From a virus: DNA of 30,375 nucleotides. The stretch's first letter is position 1. Each line of letters opens with the position of its first letter. The DNA lies in the IMG/VR virus record IMGVR_UViG_3300044632_002802, positions 1 to 30,375 of that record; one strand, 5' to 3'. The notes under the pieces were generated by a model, which saw nothing but the letters and a program-made list of their open reading frames with translations, searched no databases and was not told the DNA's origin. A program made the position numbers and the translations under genes. This document shows positions 1 through 7,530 of this stretch, in pieces.

Positions 1-64
1 AAATTATTTCTAAAATAATAGCTAATGCCCTGCAGGGTTTTTGTCGATTAGAACATGTTTAAAA

Positions 65-769
65 TTACTTAGAAGATTTGGATGTCTTATATCTTGAGTC
101 AATTTGAGCAACCAGTGCGTGTCTCTGACAGCTTTCTGGCGGAAATTCAAACATACCAATCCCGTCTACTCCCTTGAGTCTGTTAAGGGCATCCGTTAAG
201 CCATTTTTGCTACTTTTTTCTAAATCTGTTTGAAACTCATCGCCAGCAATACATATTTTACTATCCTTGCCTAAACGAGTTAACAACAAGTGCATTTGTT
301 CACAACTACTGTTCTGCGCTTCATCCATAATAACAAAAGATTTTTCAAATGTCATTCCTCTCATGTATGCAAGAGGTAAAATCATTACCTTATTACTTGC
401 AAAATATCTTCCAGCGGTTGCTTTGCCTACCAATTTTTCTAATATCATCTTAATTGGCATAACAAAAGGATCGAACTTCTCTTCAATATTTCCAGGTAGA
501 TATCCAAGTTTTTCACCAGCAGTTACATACGGTCGTGTAACAACAATAGTATCGATCTCTCCAGCCATCAACATCCTAAGAGCACATCCAACCGCTACGG
601 TTGTTTTACCAGTTCCTGCGACTCCGTACAATATGGATACGGGATTGCTCAACACAGTATCAACTGCAGATTGCTGAAACGAATCTCTTGGCTTGAAAGC
701 GCTATACACATAAGTGCCAGTTTTAAGCTCTTGCGCAGCCTTCTTCTTAGCCTTCGTATTCTTGCTCAT
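65..769 (-). CDS. phoH: PhoH-family P-loop ATPase
   Basis: This 234-aa protein is a PhoH-like ATPase, a family common in large phages and thought to act in RNA metabolism or phosphate-stress physiology; its phage role is unsettled. The Walker A motif GVAGTGKTT is at about residues 49-57, and the Walker B motif FVIMDEAQN is at about 145-153, with a PhoH-type TRPYV segment between them. The first 15 residues are Lys-rich. I start at the ATG at 769 because AAAAGAGGT lies just upstream; a TTG 18 bases further upstream would put that ribosome-binding site inside the gene. It sits 4 bases after the stop of the next gene upstream and is the last complete gene on the left. The family call is secure; the function in infection is not. 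Confidence 0.93.
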   Translation of the reverse strand: MSKNTKAKKKAAQELKTGTYVYSAFKPRDSFQQSAVDTVLSNPVSILYGVAGTGKTTVAVGCALRMLMAGEIDTIVVTRPYVTAGEKLGYLPGNIEEKFDPFVMPIKMILEKLVGKATAGRYFASNKVMILPLAYMRGMTFEKSFVIMDEAQNSSCEQMHLLLTRLGKDSKICIAGDEFQTDLEKSSKNGLTDALNRLKGVDGIGMFEFPPESCQRHALVAQIDSRYKTSKSSK

Positions 770-773
770 AAAT

Positions 774-1187
774 TTACCTCTTTTCAATAATTATCCAACG
801 CAAATCTTTTGGGTCATGACTATACGAGATATTACCCAAAATATGTTTCTTTCGGTTTTCAGAAATATCAGAAAACTCTTGTTGTACAAAATTCCAAAAT
901 GTATGCTTAACTCTTATTTTGGAACCAGAATTTATTTTTAATTTAATTTGATATAAATCTTTATTAAATTGTTTTTTTATTGACTCTATTTTTTGCTCGA
1001 CAAGATTCATCTCCACTACTTCTGCCCAACCATCTTCTAAATAGCTAGTTTCAAGAGAATAGCGCAGGTCGTGCTTAAAGCTATCAAATAATTTAGTTTT
1101 TTGATATAAACTAAGAGGTCGAGTATAATGAAAATACTCTCCATAGTCTTTGAATATAATTGGGTCTTTTTTCCCAGTAATTACCAT
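774..1187 (-). CDS. hypothetical protein, 137 aa
   Basis: I do not recognise this protein. It is 137 aa, charged, rich in Lys, Tyr and Phe, with no signal peptide or membrane segment. The middle (about residues 55-95) has heptad-like spacing of Leu, Ile and Val and could form helices. It lies 9 bases after the stop of the upstream small gene and 4 bases before the PhoH start, so it is read as part of the same minus-strand operon. The AGAGGT site of phoH overlaps its stop codon, which suggests coupled translation. Its own ribosome-binding site is weak. Confidence 0.72.
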   Translation of the reverse strand: MVITGKKDPIIFKDYGEYFHYTRPLSLYQKTKLFDSFKHDLRYSLETSYLEDGWAEVVEMNLVEQKIESIKKQFNKDLYQIKLKINSGSKIRVKHTFWNFVQQEFSDISENRKKHILGNISYSHDPKDLRWIIIEKR

Positions 1188-1196
1188 ACTATTTTT

Positions 1197-1478
1197 TCAA
1201 ATGACTGGCACTCTATCCTGCAAGACTCTAATTTCACATAAAGATATAATCTTATGATTTTTAGCATCTAAAGAATTATCCATAAAGTCTGCTATCATTT
1301 TATTTTCCACTGATAAACCTTTACCTTCTAAAAATATGCTTTTAACCTCTGAGGGAAGAGAATTAATGTCTTGATCGTCACATTTGATAATATGATCTAT
1401 CATATCTTTTTTTGGTAAAACAAAGAATGTAACATTCTTGTCCATTAAAGCGTTGCGTATATTTTCTTTTGTAAACAT
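1197..1478 (-). CDS. hypothetical protein, 93 aa
   Basis: This is a small unknown protein beginning MFTKENIRNAL. I chose the ATG at 1478 because it falls directly after the stop of the upstream virion gene (stop at 1481-1483). A TTG at 1517 would overlap that gene by 37 bases. The protein is mixed alpha/beta in appearance, with short hydrophobic stretches and no motif I can name. No strong Shine-Dalgarno sequence is visible; an AGGT lies about 16 bases upstream. Position between an Ig-like virion protein and phoH suggests co-transcription but gives no clear role. Confidence 0.65.
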   Translation of the reverse strand: MFTKENIRNALMDKNVTFFVLPKKDMIDHIIKCDDQDINSLPSEVKSIFLEGKGLSVENKMIADFMDNSLDAKNHKIISLCEIRVLQDRVPVI

Positions 1479-1480
1479 GA

Positions 1481-2491
1481 TTAAATATTTGAACCTGTAA
1501 ACATATATCGGAACCAACGACTTCTGCCTCCTGGCAGAGTATACTCTGGAACAACAATCATTCTTGTTAGTCCAGCATATGGTCCATTCTTCTTTGTATC
1601 AAGCATAGACTTAAGACTTTCTTCGTAATTTTTCTTCAATGTGTCCAAATTCCCAAATACACTTTGCGCTCTTTCCACAGAACCAAATACTAACTGTGGC
1701 TCTTGAAACTGCAAAGACATCATCATCTCACGCAGAGCATCTACAACAGCTCCATAGATAACTGGAGTATAAGCCCTTTCTGGCATTGAGTTTAAGGCAT
1801 AATAAGATACCGCTGGATAATAATTATACCTATTTAGTCCATTTTGTAAAAATTGATATAATTGACCATCATCAAACCATCTAAAATTATAATCACAATT
1901 CACTACATCATATGTAGAAAGTGGATTTTCAAATATTACTTCTCCCTTAAAATAATTAATAGTCACACCAGAATCTACTATTTCTTGGTTTCTGTACACT
2001 CGAACGCCAGCACTCTGGTTCCATCTAGGAAACGTAAATTTAAAATTAGTTTTATTTCTGCTTGGTTTAGATTGCTCAAAATAAATAGGGATATTCATTG
2101 CAGAGCGTATGTGATATTCTAAAGCAACTCTTAAATCATTGACTACACCCCAATATGCGTTTTCTTCAGTAGGCTTTTCATTTACAATGACTGATTGTAT
2201 AGTGATTTTTTCTTCATCATCTAATAAATATGTCCATGTAATAGTGTAGTTGCCAACGGAAGCATCACTAGCGATAGACCATTCATAAAAATAGTAACCA
2301 TCCTGAACAGTAGAAGCAGTTGCTAAATCAACTACAGGATCAGCGTATGCGTCATCCTTAATAATACTCACACGCACATCTTCGGCAGCTTTTGCTCTAC
2401 CATCAATGTCTGTAACCTTCAAAAAAAGACTATTAATAGTGCCTTGTGAAAAATTACCAATATTTTCTGCAATTTGTCCGTATGTAGTCAT
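1481..2491 (-). CDS. virion structural protein with N-terminal Ig-like domain
   Basis: This 336-aa protein has two parts. Residues about 15-105 read as an Ig-like or BppU-N-like beta sandwich: alternating beta strands, a DGYYFYEW strand, then a GNYTITWTY strand. The rest is mixed, with a conserved-looking central segment rich in aromatic residues and a C-terminus (about 305-336) with the look of a structural phage protein, GPYAGLTRM followed by a Gly-Arg-Ser-Arg-Trp stretch. Neck, head-tail connector or baseplate-associated are all possible. It sits between a CHRD-like virion gene and small unknown genes. The Shine-Dalgarno site is poor and the start is the first ATG, 8 bases after the preceding stop codon. 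Structural role is moderately likely; the exact position in the virion is not known. Confidence 0.7.
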   Translation of the reverse strand: MTTYGQIAENIGNFSQGTINSLFLKVTDIDGRAKAAEDVRVSIIKDDAYADPVVDLATASTVQDGYYFYEWSIASDASVGNYTITWTYLLDDEEKITIQSVIVNEKPTEENAYWGVVNDLRVALEYHIRSAMNIPIYFEQSKPSRNKTNFKFTFPRWNQSAGVRVYRNQEIVDSGVTINYFKGEVIFENPLSTYDVVNCDYNFRWFDDGQLYQFLQNGLNRYNYYPAVSYYALNSMPERAYTPVIYGAVVDALREMMMSLQFQEPQLVFGSVERAQSVFGNLDTLKKNYEESLKSMLDTKKNGPYAGLTRMIVVPEYTLPGGRSRWFRYMFTGSNI

Positions 2492-2499
2492 ACTAATAT

Positions 2500-3315
2500 T
2501 TATGATGTCCTGAAGGAAACTCCTGTAGAACTATTACTAGATGCAATTCTAAAAGCAACAGTTCCAGAACGAGTCGATATTGCTGATGGTGAATAAATTG
2601 GATATCCACCTATTCTGCCATTTGGAAATGTAGAAGTGTCAATTGTCACATAAAAATTTTTAGAAGCTAATAATGATGCTACTGAGCTATCTACTTGTTG
2701 AATATTATCTATTTTTGAAGAGTTAGCAGGAATATTAACAGATATAACAGGATTTGCTCTTGAACCTAAAACAGCAGGGCCCCTAATGCTAATTCTGCTC
2801 GGGATGATACCTGATTGCAATTTCCAAAATGACTTTATCTTCATAGAAGATGTAATTTCATCAAAATCAATTCTGGCAAATCCAGTTTCGTTGTTTCGCA
2901 ATCCAAGTTGAACGGAGTCTAGTAGCATCTCTAAGCGAAATATGTTATCTTGTCTTTTTTCGTATGCCTCAATAGAACTTATAATATCATTAGGATTAGT
3001 TTGTAAAGACAATGAAGAATTCCAGCCAGTTTGACCAACTGAAACTAATTCATCTTTTTCTGGATCAAAATTACTTGAATTTTTACCATAAATTCTAAAA
3101 GTATAAACACTCGTTCCTAGCCTGTCTGCGGGAATAGTAGCAGTATATGTGTTAACGGTACCCTTACTAAGATTGAAACAATAATTTGACACATTACCAA
3201 GAACAAACTCTGTGTTACCAGTTATTCTGCTAACAAACATATTTTTATGATCATGAACAAGCGCATAATATGCGCCGGGATATTGAGTCGTAAATGTAAA
3301 GACTAGATTAGCCAT
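2500..3315 (-). CDS. putative virion protein with CHRD-like domain
   Basis: This 271-aa protein starts at the ATG at 3315 (MANLVF), preceded by AAGGGTGA at good spacing; an in-frame GTG 9 bases upstream is less likely. The N-terminal 80 residues look beta-rich. Residues about 107-240 resemble the CHRD domain, a beta fold first described in chordin and also found in bacterial surface proteins. The two signature strands are visible: SRISIRGPAVLGSRANPV at about 173-190 (family pattern HIHGPA..G..GPV) and FYVTIDTSTFPNGRIGG at about 221-237 (family pattern YVNVHT..P.GEIRG). The His and Glu of the family pattern are replaced here. It overlaps the protease gene upstream by 8 bases. A receptor-binding or virion decoration role is inferred from the fold and context. 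Confidence 0.68.
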   Translation of the reverse strand: MANLVFTFTTQYPGAYYALVHDHKNMFVSRITGNTEFVLGNVSNYCFNLSKGTVNTYTATIPADRLGTSVYTFRIYGKNSSNFDPEKDELVSVGQTGWNSSLSLQTNPNDIISSIEAYEKRQDNIFRLEMLLDSVQLGLRNNETGFARIDFDEITSSMKIKSFWKLQSGIIPSRISIRGPAVLGSRANPVISVNIPANSSKIDNIQQVDSSVASLLASKNFYVTIDTSTFPNGRIGGYPIYSPSAISTRSGTVAFRIASSNSSTGVSFRTS

Positions 3316-4147
3316 AAGAATCACCCTTGAATGCAGCTTCCATTTTCTGCATAAAGTCTGCTACACTATTAATAGGAATATTCCTCATACGACAATCTCC
3401 CAGCAGATTTATGCTACAACCACAAACTATAGAAGCAGCCATACTACTGCCGGAAGCTTTCATATAAGAATCAGAAGGAAATGTAGACCAACTATTGCTG
3501 GCATTTATATCAATAAATAATTTATTTCTTTCTGATACAAATTCACATGAACCATCTTTAGATGAACTGCAACATATAACGCCATCAAAAGCTGCAGGAT
3601 AAAGTATCTTATTCCCACGAGTTACTTCTTTTCCAGAAGAAGCAATAACAATACATCCAACATCAACTGCTTTTTTAATAACTTTTTCTAAATATCTATC
3701 ATGTATAGGAGAGCCAGCGCATATTAATATAATATCAACATTATTTGCGATAGACCAAATAATCCCAGCCGTTAAATTATTTGTATCTCCATCACCAAAG
3801 TCATCCATAACCTTACAAAAATAATACCTTGCAGATGGAGCCATCCCCATTATAGTGCCAGGATTTGATCCTGCAAGAATACCAGTCACTATAGTGGCAT
3901 GACCATGCTCGTCCCATACTGTAGACTTAGATGACAACAAATCTACAAAAGATAGCTCTGAATGCCCTCCAATATTTGACATATCACTGTGAGCAGGAAC
4001 TCCAGTGTCCAAAATTGCAATTTTTACATTACCAGGATTAACATTTGGTATATGAAAGCCAAAGTTTACTGGAAGATATTTTACTGGCTCTTTAATATTT
4101 TTGACAGATTTTTTTCTATCAATTGGCTTCTTGAGTATGAGCTGCAT
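3308..4147 (-). CDS. subtilisin-family (S8) serine protease-like protein
   Basis: This 279-aa protein has the S8 catalytic triad in the expected order: Asp47 in AILDTG, His81 in DEHGHAT, and Ser235 in ASGSSMAAS. There is no signal peptide and no recognisable propeptide, only a Lys-rich 30-residue N-terminus. The segment that normally carries the oxyanion-hole Asn (AAAGN in subtilisins) reads IASSGKEV, so Lys173 stands where Asn is expected. The enzyme may therefore be weak, altered or structural. The ATG at 4147 is preceded by GGAGA at about 9 bases and lies 29 bases inside the upstream gene. It is embedded among virion genes, so it could process a virion protein or act on a host surface protein. 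Family assignment is secure; activity is uncertain. Confidence 0.88.
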   Translation of the reverse strand: MQLILKKPIDRKKSVKNIKEPVKYLPVNFGFHIPNVNPGNVKIAILDTGVPAHSDMSNIGGHSELSFVDLLSSKSTVWDEHGHATIVTGILAGSNPGTIMGMAPSARYYFCKVMDDFGDGDTNNLTAGIIWSIANNVDIILICAGSPIHDRYLEKVIKKAVDVGCIVIASSGKEVTRGNKILYPAAFDGVICCSSSKDGSCEFVSERNKLFIDINASNSWSTFPSDSYMKASGSSMAASIVCGCSINLLGDCRMRNIPINSVADFMQKMEAAFKGDSYG

Positions 4148-4832
4148 TCACAAAATCTCCAATATCCTGTATGTGTATTTTTTCTTTTATATGAATATTT
4201 GGAGTACACTCATTAAGCTTCAAAAATATTACATCTTTATTCATAACAAAACCAGATAAAGCACAAAATATGTCATCAGTAATGATATTTTTAACCGTAT
4301 TGCATTCATCATATCTTTTAATTAAATTTTGTCTTACTGGAACGTGCCACAGTCTATTATCTTCTGCAAAAAATGCATTTTTAACATACATACGTAACAT
4401 GTCGTTTTTTATTGCAACACCAGAATCAGATCTGTTTTTGCGTGTTTTATTTTTTATCTTTATATAAAACTTAGGCTCCAACAATGAAACTGAGAAATAT
4501 TTTGCAATAGATTCCCATATTGAGTAATTACTAGAATTATAGATACATTCTTGAATATTTTCTATGCTATGATACTTATTAAGTAAAAATTTAGATAACA
4601 ACAAATCTGTGTCAGCATTGACAATCAAATCATATTTTTTTGATAACTCACAATAATTCACTACATTAACGTTTCCACCTATGCATGGAAAAGTAATTTC
4701 ATCCATAGAATTTTTTTCTAGTAAATCAAATTGTACGGGAGTTGCGTAGTAAGTTTGCAAAATATTTTGCAGATAAGAAGCTACAAAACAAGACCATTCA
4801 ACTTGAGGCAATGATAAAAGTATCTTTTTCAT
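4119..4832 (-). CDS. possible GT-B glycosyltransferase (GT9-like)
   Basis: This 237-aa protein begins with a Rossmann-like strand and helix (MKKILLSLPQ) and then has a YDLIVNADTD segment at about 68-76. Near the C-terminus VKNIITDDIFCAL followed by KDVIFLKLNECTPN (about 180-212) resembles the nucleotide-sugar binding end of GT9 heptosyltransferases, where ITNDT..A..G is followed by a strand and a Pro. It is shorter than typical GT9 enzymes (about 330 aa), so a domain may be reduced. It neighbours a GT4 glycosyltransferase two genes upstream, which supports a sugar-related role. The call rests on pattern resemblance only; an unrelated Rossmann protein is possible. No strong ribosome-binding site is seen. 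Confidence 0.5.
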   Translation of the reverse strand: MKKILLSLPQVEWSCFVASYLQNILQTYYATPVQFDLLEKNSMDEITFPCIGGNVNVVNYCELSKKYDLIVNADTDLLLSKFLLNKYHSIENIQECIYNSSNYSIWESIAKYFSVSLLEPKFYIKIKNKTRKNRSDSGVAIKNDMLRMYVKNAFFAEDNRLWHVPVRQNLIKRYDECNTVKNIITDDIFCALSGFVMNKDVIFLKLNECTPNIHIKEKIHIQDIGDFVNAAHTQEAN

Positions 4833-4833
4833 A

Positions 4834-5424
4834 TTATAAGTCTATCTTTACTGCATTTCGCATTACGCGATCTTCAACATCCACATCAGAACTGTCTTCT
4901 GATGAAGAATTATCATCTGAATAATTTTCAGACATTCTCACAGACTTACTGGTTGCTTGCTTAATAGATTTACCCTTGACAGACATTTTTTGTTTCATTT
5001 TTTCTATTCGTTCTTGCTTTTCCGATTCGTTTAACATAATCAACTGTCCGCCATTTATCAAACGACTAATTTCATCGGGCATCTTACCATACGTATTCAT
5101 TATAGAATCAATTGATTTAATATCGTCAAGTCCCATGAATTGAATTTTAGGCTCTAGCCCATTTACGATAACACATTTTCCTCCAGGAGAGCCAATATAT
5201 TCTTTTTCTACCTTGCTAGAAGATACCTGTGGCTGCAAACGAGGTCCAACGACTGCGTCTTTTTGGCTTAAAGGAAACCCTGCAGTATTCTTATCATTCA
5301 AAACAATAAGACCTATACTTCTTAGCTTACTTTCAATTCTACTGAATTCATCAAAACTAATACGGTATAGTCTGTCACTTATAATGACTACTTTATCTTC
5401 ACTATGATCAAATATGGCTAGCAA
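4834..5424 (-). CDS. hypothetical protein with acidic Ser/Asp-rich tail, TTG start
   Basis: I do not recognise this 196-aa protein. The best start is a TTG at 5422-5424, with AAAGGA about 9 bases upstream; no ATG lies near, and this start overlaps the stop of the GT4 gene by 7 bases. The N-terminal 40 residues look like a small alpha/beta unit. A Pro/Gln/Ser linker follows, then a region with SPGGKCVIVNGLEP. The C-terminal 60 residues are low complexity, first Lys/Met-rich and coiled-coil-like, then Ser/Asp/Glu-rich. Such a tail is likely disordered. It is one base upstream of the GT9-like gene stop-start junction and clearly part of the same operon. Confidence 0.68.
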   Translation of the reverse strand: MLAIFDHSEDKVVIISDRLYRISFDEFSRIESKLRSIGLIVLNDKNTAGFPLSQKDAVVGPRLQPQVSSSKVEKEYIGSPGGKCVIVNGLEPKIQFMGLDDIKSIDSIMNTYGKMPDEISRLINGGQLIMLNESEKQERIEKMKQKMSVKGKSIKQATSKSVRMSENYSDDNSSSEDSSDVDVEDRVMRNAVKIDL

Positions 5425-6779
5425 CTTATACGTTCCTTTATAATGTTAAAAATACTTTTTGCTGACGCATGATTCTCTGTGAATTTTTGCAGATCTTTAT
5501 TTTTCTCGACATATTTTTTATAATTAATATACATATCTTTCATTCCATCGGCAAGACTATTTATAAAAGATTCCGATGTTAAATCTGCCATTATGTGTTC
5601 ATCCCAAAAATATGCGCCAGTAGCGTTTACTGGAACTTTAGAAAGACGGTCTATATCTAAAAGCATACTGTTTTTATTATTTAATATATCTTGCATGGCA
5701 CTGACATTAGTTCCTATTACAGGCAGTCCACACAAGCTTGCTTCAAGATAGGGCAAACCATATCCTTCGCCCCTAGAAGGCAAAACAAAAGCGTTACAAG
5801 CCCTGTATATGCTTGCTATGCTTTCTTCATTAAGCTCTTTTGTAACTCTCATAATATGAGGTGGGTTTTTTAAATTCAAATCATGTATGATTTTTTCAAC
5901 TTCATCTTTTACACCACTTGCTGGGCCAGATATTCTTTTTTTACGACACACAAGGATAAGTGTTACGTCATCCACATGACTAAATGCTTTACAATAAGCT
6001 TTTAGTAAAGCATCTGGTCCTTTTCTGTAGTTCCAATTAAAAACACTTATAAATTTAAAACTTTTTGCTTGAGCAGAGATATCAGCCTTATGACCCGATG
6101 TGTTATAAGTAAAACTGTCAACGATGCCAGGTACTACAAAAATTGGTCCACTAAAATGCTGAGATATGACACTTTTGCAAAAATTAGAAGTTGTCCATAT
6201 TTCATCGTATCTTTTAAATATATCAGCAAAATTACTAGGAATAGTATAAGATTCAACGGTTGTATATAAAATTGATTTTTTCTTCCCACGTGCAGTATCG
6301 AAAGAAGGCACAATACTGTCTATAACTACGTCACCCACAGTGCTATGAGTATAAGGAAAGCTAGATCCAACAATAAGATCATTGCCTATTAATCTGGGAT
6401 GAGAATGGTCTATGGCATTTACAGATAGACTAATTCCGTTTTTCTTCAAACATATAGCTAAATTTCTGTTTACCTTACCGTAACCACTGTAATCCAGAAA
6501 TTGTCCCCTTAATAATATTCCAGAACTATCTTTGTTTTTTTCTTTCATCACCATTTGAGATGATTGCTCGCTTTCTTTTTGAAGAGACGATTCAAGACTT
6601 GAACTTGCATCCCATTCGATTGGATAAAATGACCCAGATCTAATTAGTTTTCGGAGTGAGGCGCTTTTTAATAAATCTTGTTTAGATAATTCATAAAAAT
6701 CTACCACTTCTGTTGGAGAAAAGTTTTTATCAATATCAGAAATATAAACAGAATGACCTGTACGGTTTTGGACCTTCAT
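5418..6779 (-). CDS. GT4-family glycosyltransferase
   Basis: This 453-aa protein is a retaining GT-B glycosyltransferase of the GT4 type, which transfers a sugar from a nucleotide-sugar donor. The C-terminal domain carries the EX7E motif in SRGEGYGLPYLEAS (Glu338 and Glu346). KFISVFNWNYRKGPDALLKA at about 242-261 is the typical strand-loop opening that domain, with the donor-site Arg and Lys. The acceptor-side domain begins near residue 87 with LLRGQFLDYSGYGKVNR, including the Gly-rich loop. The first 85 residues are an extra, poorly conserved segment with a Ser-rich linker. It is the first gene of a minus-strand run divergent from the plus-strand gene at 6827. It may modify virion glycans, DNA or host surface. 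Family secure, substrate unknown. Confidence 0.9.
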   Translation of the reverse strand: MKVQNRTGHSVYISDIDKNFSPTEVVDFYELSKQDLLKSASLRKLIRSGSFYPIEWDASSSLESSLQKESEQSSQMVMKEKNKDSSGILLRGQFLDYSGYGKVNRNLAICLKKNGISLSVNAIDHSHPRLIGNDLIVGSSFPYTHSTVGDVVIDSIVPSFDTARGKKKSILYTTVESYTIPSNFADIFKRYDEIWTTSNFCKSVISQHFSGPIFVVPGIVDSFTYNTSGHKADISAQAKSFKFISVFNWNYRKGPDALLKAYCKAFSHVDDVTLILVCRKKRISGPASGVKDEVEKIIHDLNLKNPPHIMRVTKELNEESIASIYRACNAFVLPSRGEGYGLPYLEASLCGLPVIGTNVSAMQDILNNKNSMLLDIDRLSKVPVNATGAYFWDEHIMADLTSESFINSLADGMKDMYINYKKYVEKNKDLQKFTENHASAKSIFNIIKERISC

Positions 6780-6821
6780 AGTTCTTTATCGAAAGGTTTA
6801 ACATATATTTTTTTATAATAA

Positions 6822-6829
6822 TATTTATG
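6822..6829 (-). promoter_or_regulatory. weak T4-late-like promoter motif (CATAAATA)
   Basis: The minus strand reads CATAAATA here, seven of eight matches to the T4 late promoter core TATAAATA. It is about 43 bases upstream of the GT4 start at 6779. It overlaps the ATG of the plus-strand gene. In such AT-rich DNA a seven-of-eight match can arise by chance. Confidence 0.2.
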
Positions 6830-7375
6830 CAATATACATATGATACAGCAGGCTACACAAAAGGCTTTATGATACTTGGCTCTTCCAAAATCAGGACACT
6901 AGAAAGCCTAACTGACAACGTAAAAAAATTGACATGCAGTGAAGTAAGTTCCAACTTTTATGATACTGACAGATATCCAATAAGTGGAATACCAATGTTT
7001 TTTTACAGAATGATTAATGGGAAATCAGTACTAAGAATAATAAATTCACAAAATATTGATGGTCTTGAAGGAAGCTTTGCAAACTTAAATGATAAAACTG
7101 TGCTAAATGGATGCTCAGTACAAGTAGCTTCAAATGGACTTAATGATTATTTATTAAATTTTCAAAAACTAACTGATTTGAATTACATTCCTACCAATAA
7201 GCATACAGACTATTCTGGAATACAATGGCTTTTAGATGATGACTATTCTCTAGCAGTTGTTACCACAACACAGCAGCCAAGAGCTTTTAAAAAATTTATA
7301 TTTGGTCATAAATTAATATTATGCGGAGAATATTCAGATGGCTTTTCCCCCGTTGCGCTAATTGATGAACAATAA
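6827..7375 (+). CDS. hypothetical protein on the opposite strand, possibly upstream part of a decayed virion gene
   Basis: This 182-aa reading frame is on the plus strand, unlike every other gene here. I do not recognise the protein. It has beta-rich stretches and no membrane segment. No Shine-Dalgarno sequence precedes the ATG, which sits in a run of A and T. It ends at TAA 7373-7375 and is followed within 6 bases, in another frame, by a clear fragment of a LamG-type domain (7381-7530). Large virion and fibre proteins often place such a domain after other beta domains, so the two pieces may once have been one gene. It could also be an intact small cargo gene acquired independently. No other gene lies on either strand of this stretch. 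Confidence 0.5.
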   Translation: MQYTYDTAGYTKGFMILGSSKIRTLESLTDNVKKLTCSEVSSNFYDTDRYPISGIPMFFYRMINGKSVLRIINSQNIDGLEGSFANLNDKTVLNGCSVQVASNGLNDYLLNFQKLTDLNYIPTNKHTDYSGIQWLLDDDYSLAVVTTTQQPRAFKKFIFGHKLILCGEYSDGFSPVALIDEQ

Positions 7376-7380
7376 AATAA

Positions 7381-7530
7381 GTGACTTCTGGATTAGTAGT
7401 GCATTTAGATGCAGGAAATACAGTGTCATTCTTCAATGGAAAAATTGCTTTAGCAAGGATATATGACACTGCCCTTACTTCTGCTCAAATTTTACAAAAT
7501 TACGATGCCGTAAAGTCAAGATTTTCTTAA
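7381..7530 (+). pseudogene. internally deleted LamG/concanavalin-like domain remnant
   Basis: Fifty codons from GTG to TAA read VTSGLVVHLDAGNTVSF and then directly FFNGKIALARIYDTALTSAQ followed by ILQNYDAVKSRFS. The first part matches the opening strand of phage and bacterial LamG-like domains (SGLVLHLDAGN). The second part matches the last strands and closing helix (NG.IA..RIYN.AL...EI.QNYNA.K.RF). In intact domains these two parts are separated by roughly 150-200 residues, so the core sandwich is missing. The reading frame differs from the one ending at 7375, and an in-frame TAA (7378-7380) stands directly before the GTG. Its stop shares bases with the convergent CCA-enzyme stop at 7527. 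A nonfunctional remnant is the simplest reading. Confidence 0.6.

Noticed and set aside
28-37. Palindrome CCCTGCAGGG followed by TTTTT, considered as a plus-strand terminator
   Set aside because: The hairpin would have only three pairs with a four-base loop, and no plus-strand gene precedes it.
5558-5565. Exact TATAAATA on the minus strand inside the GT4 gene
   Set aside because: It lies within coding sequence about 134 bases before the next start with no other support; likely chance in AT-rich DNA.
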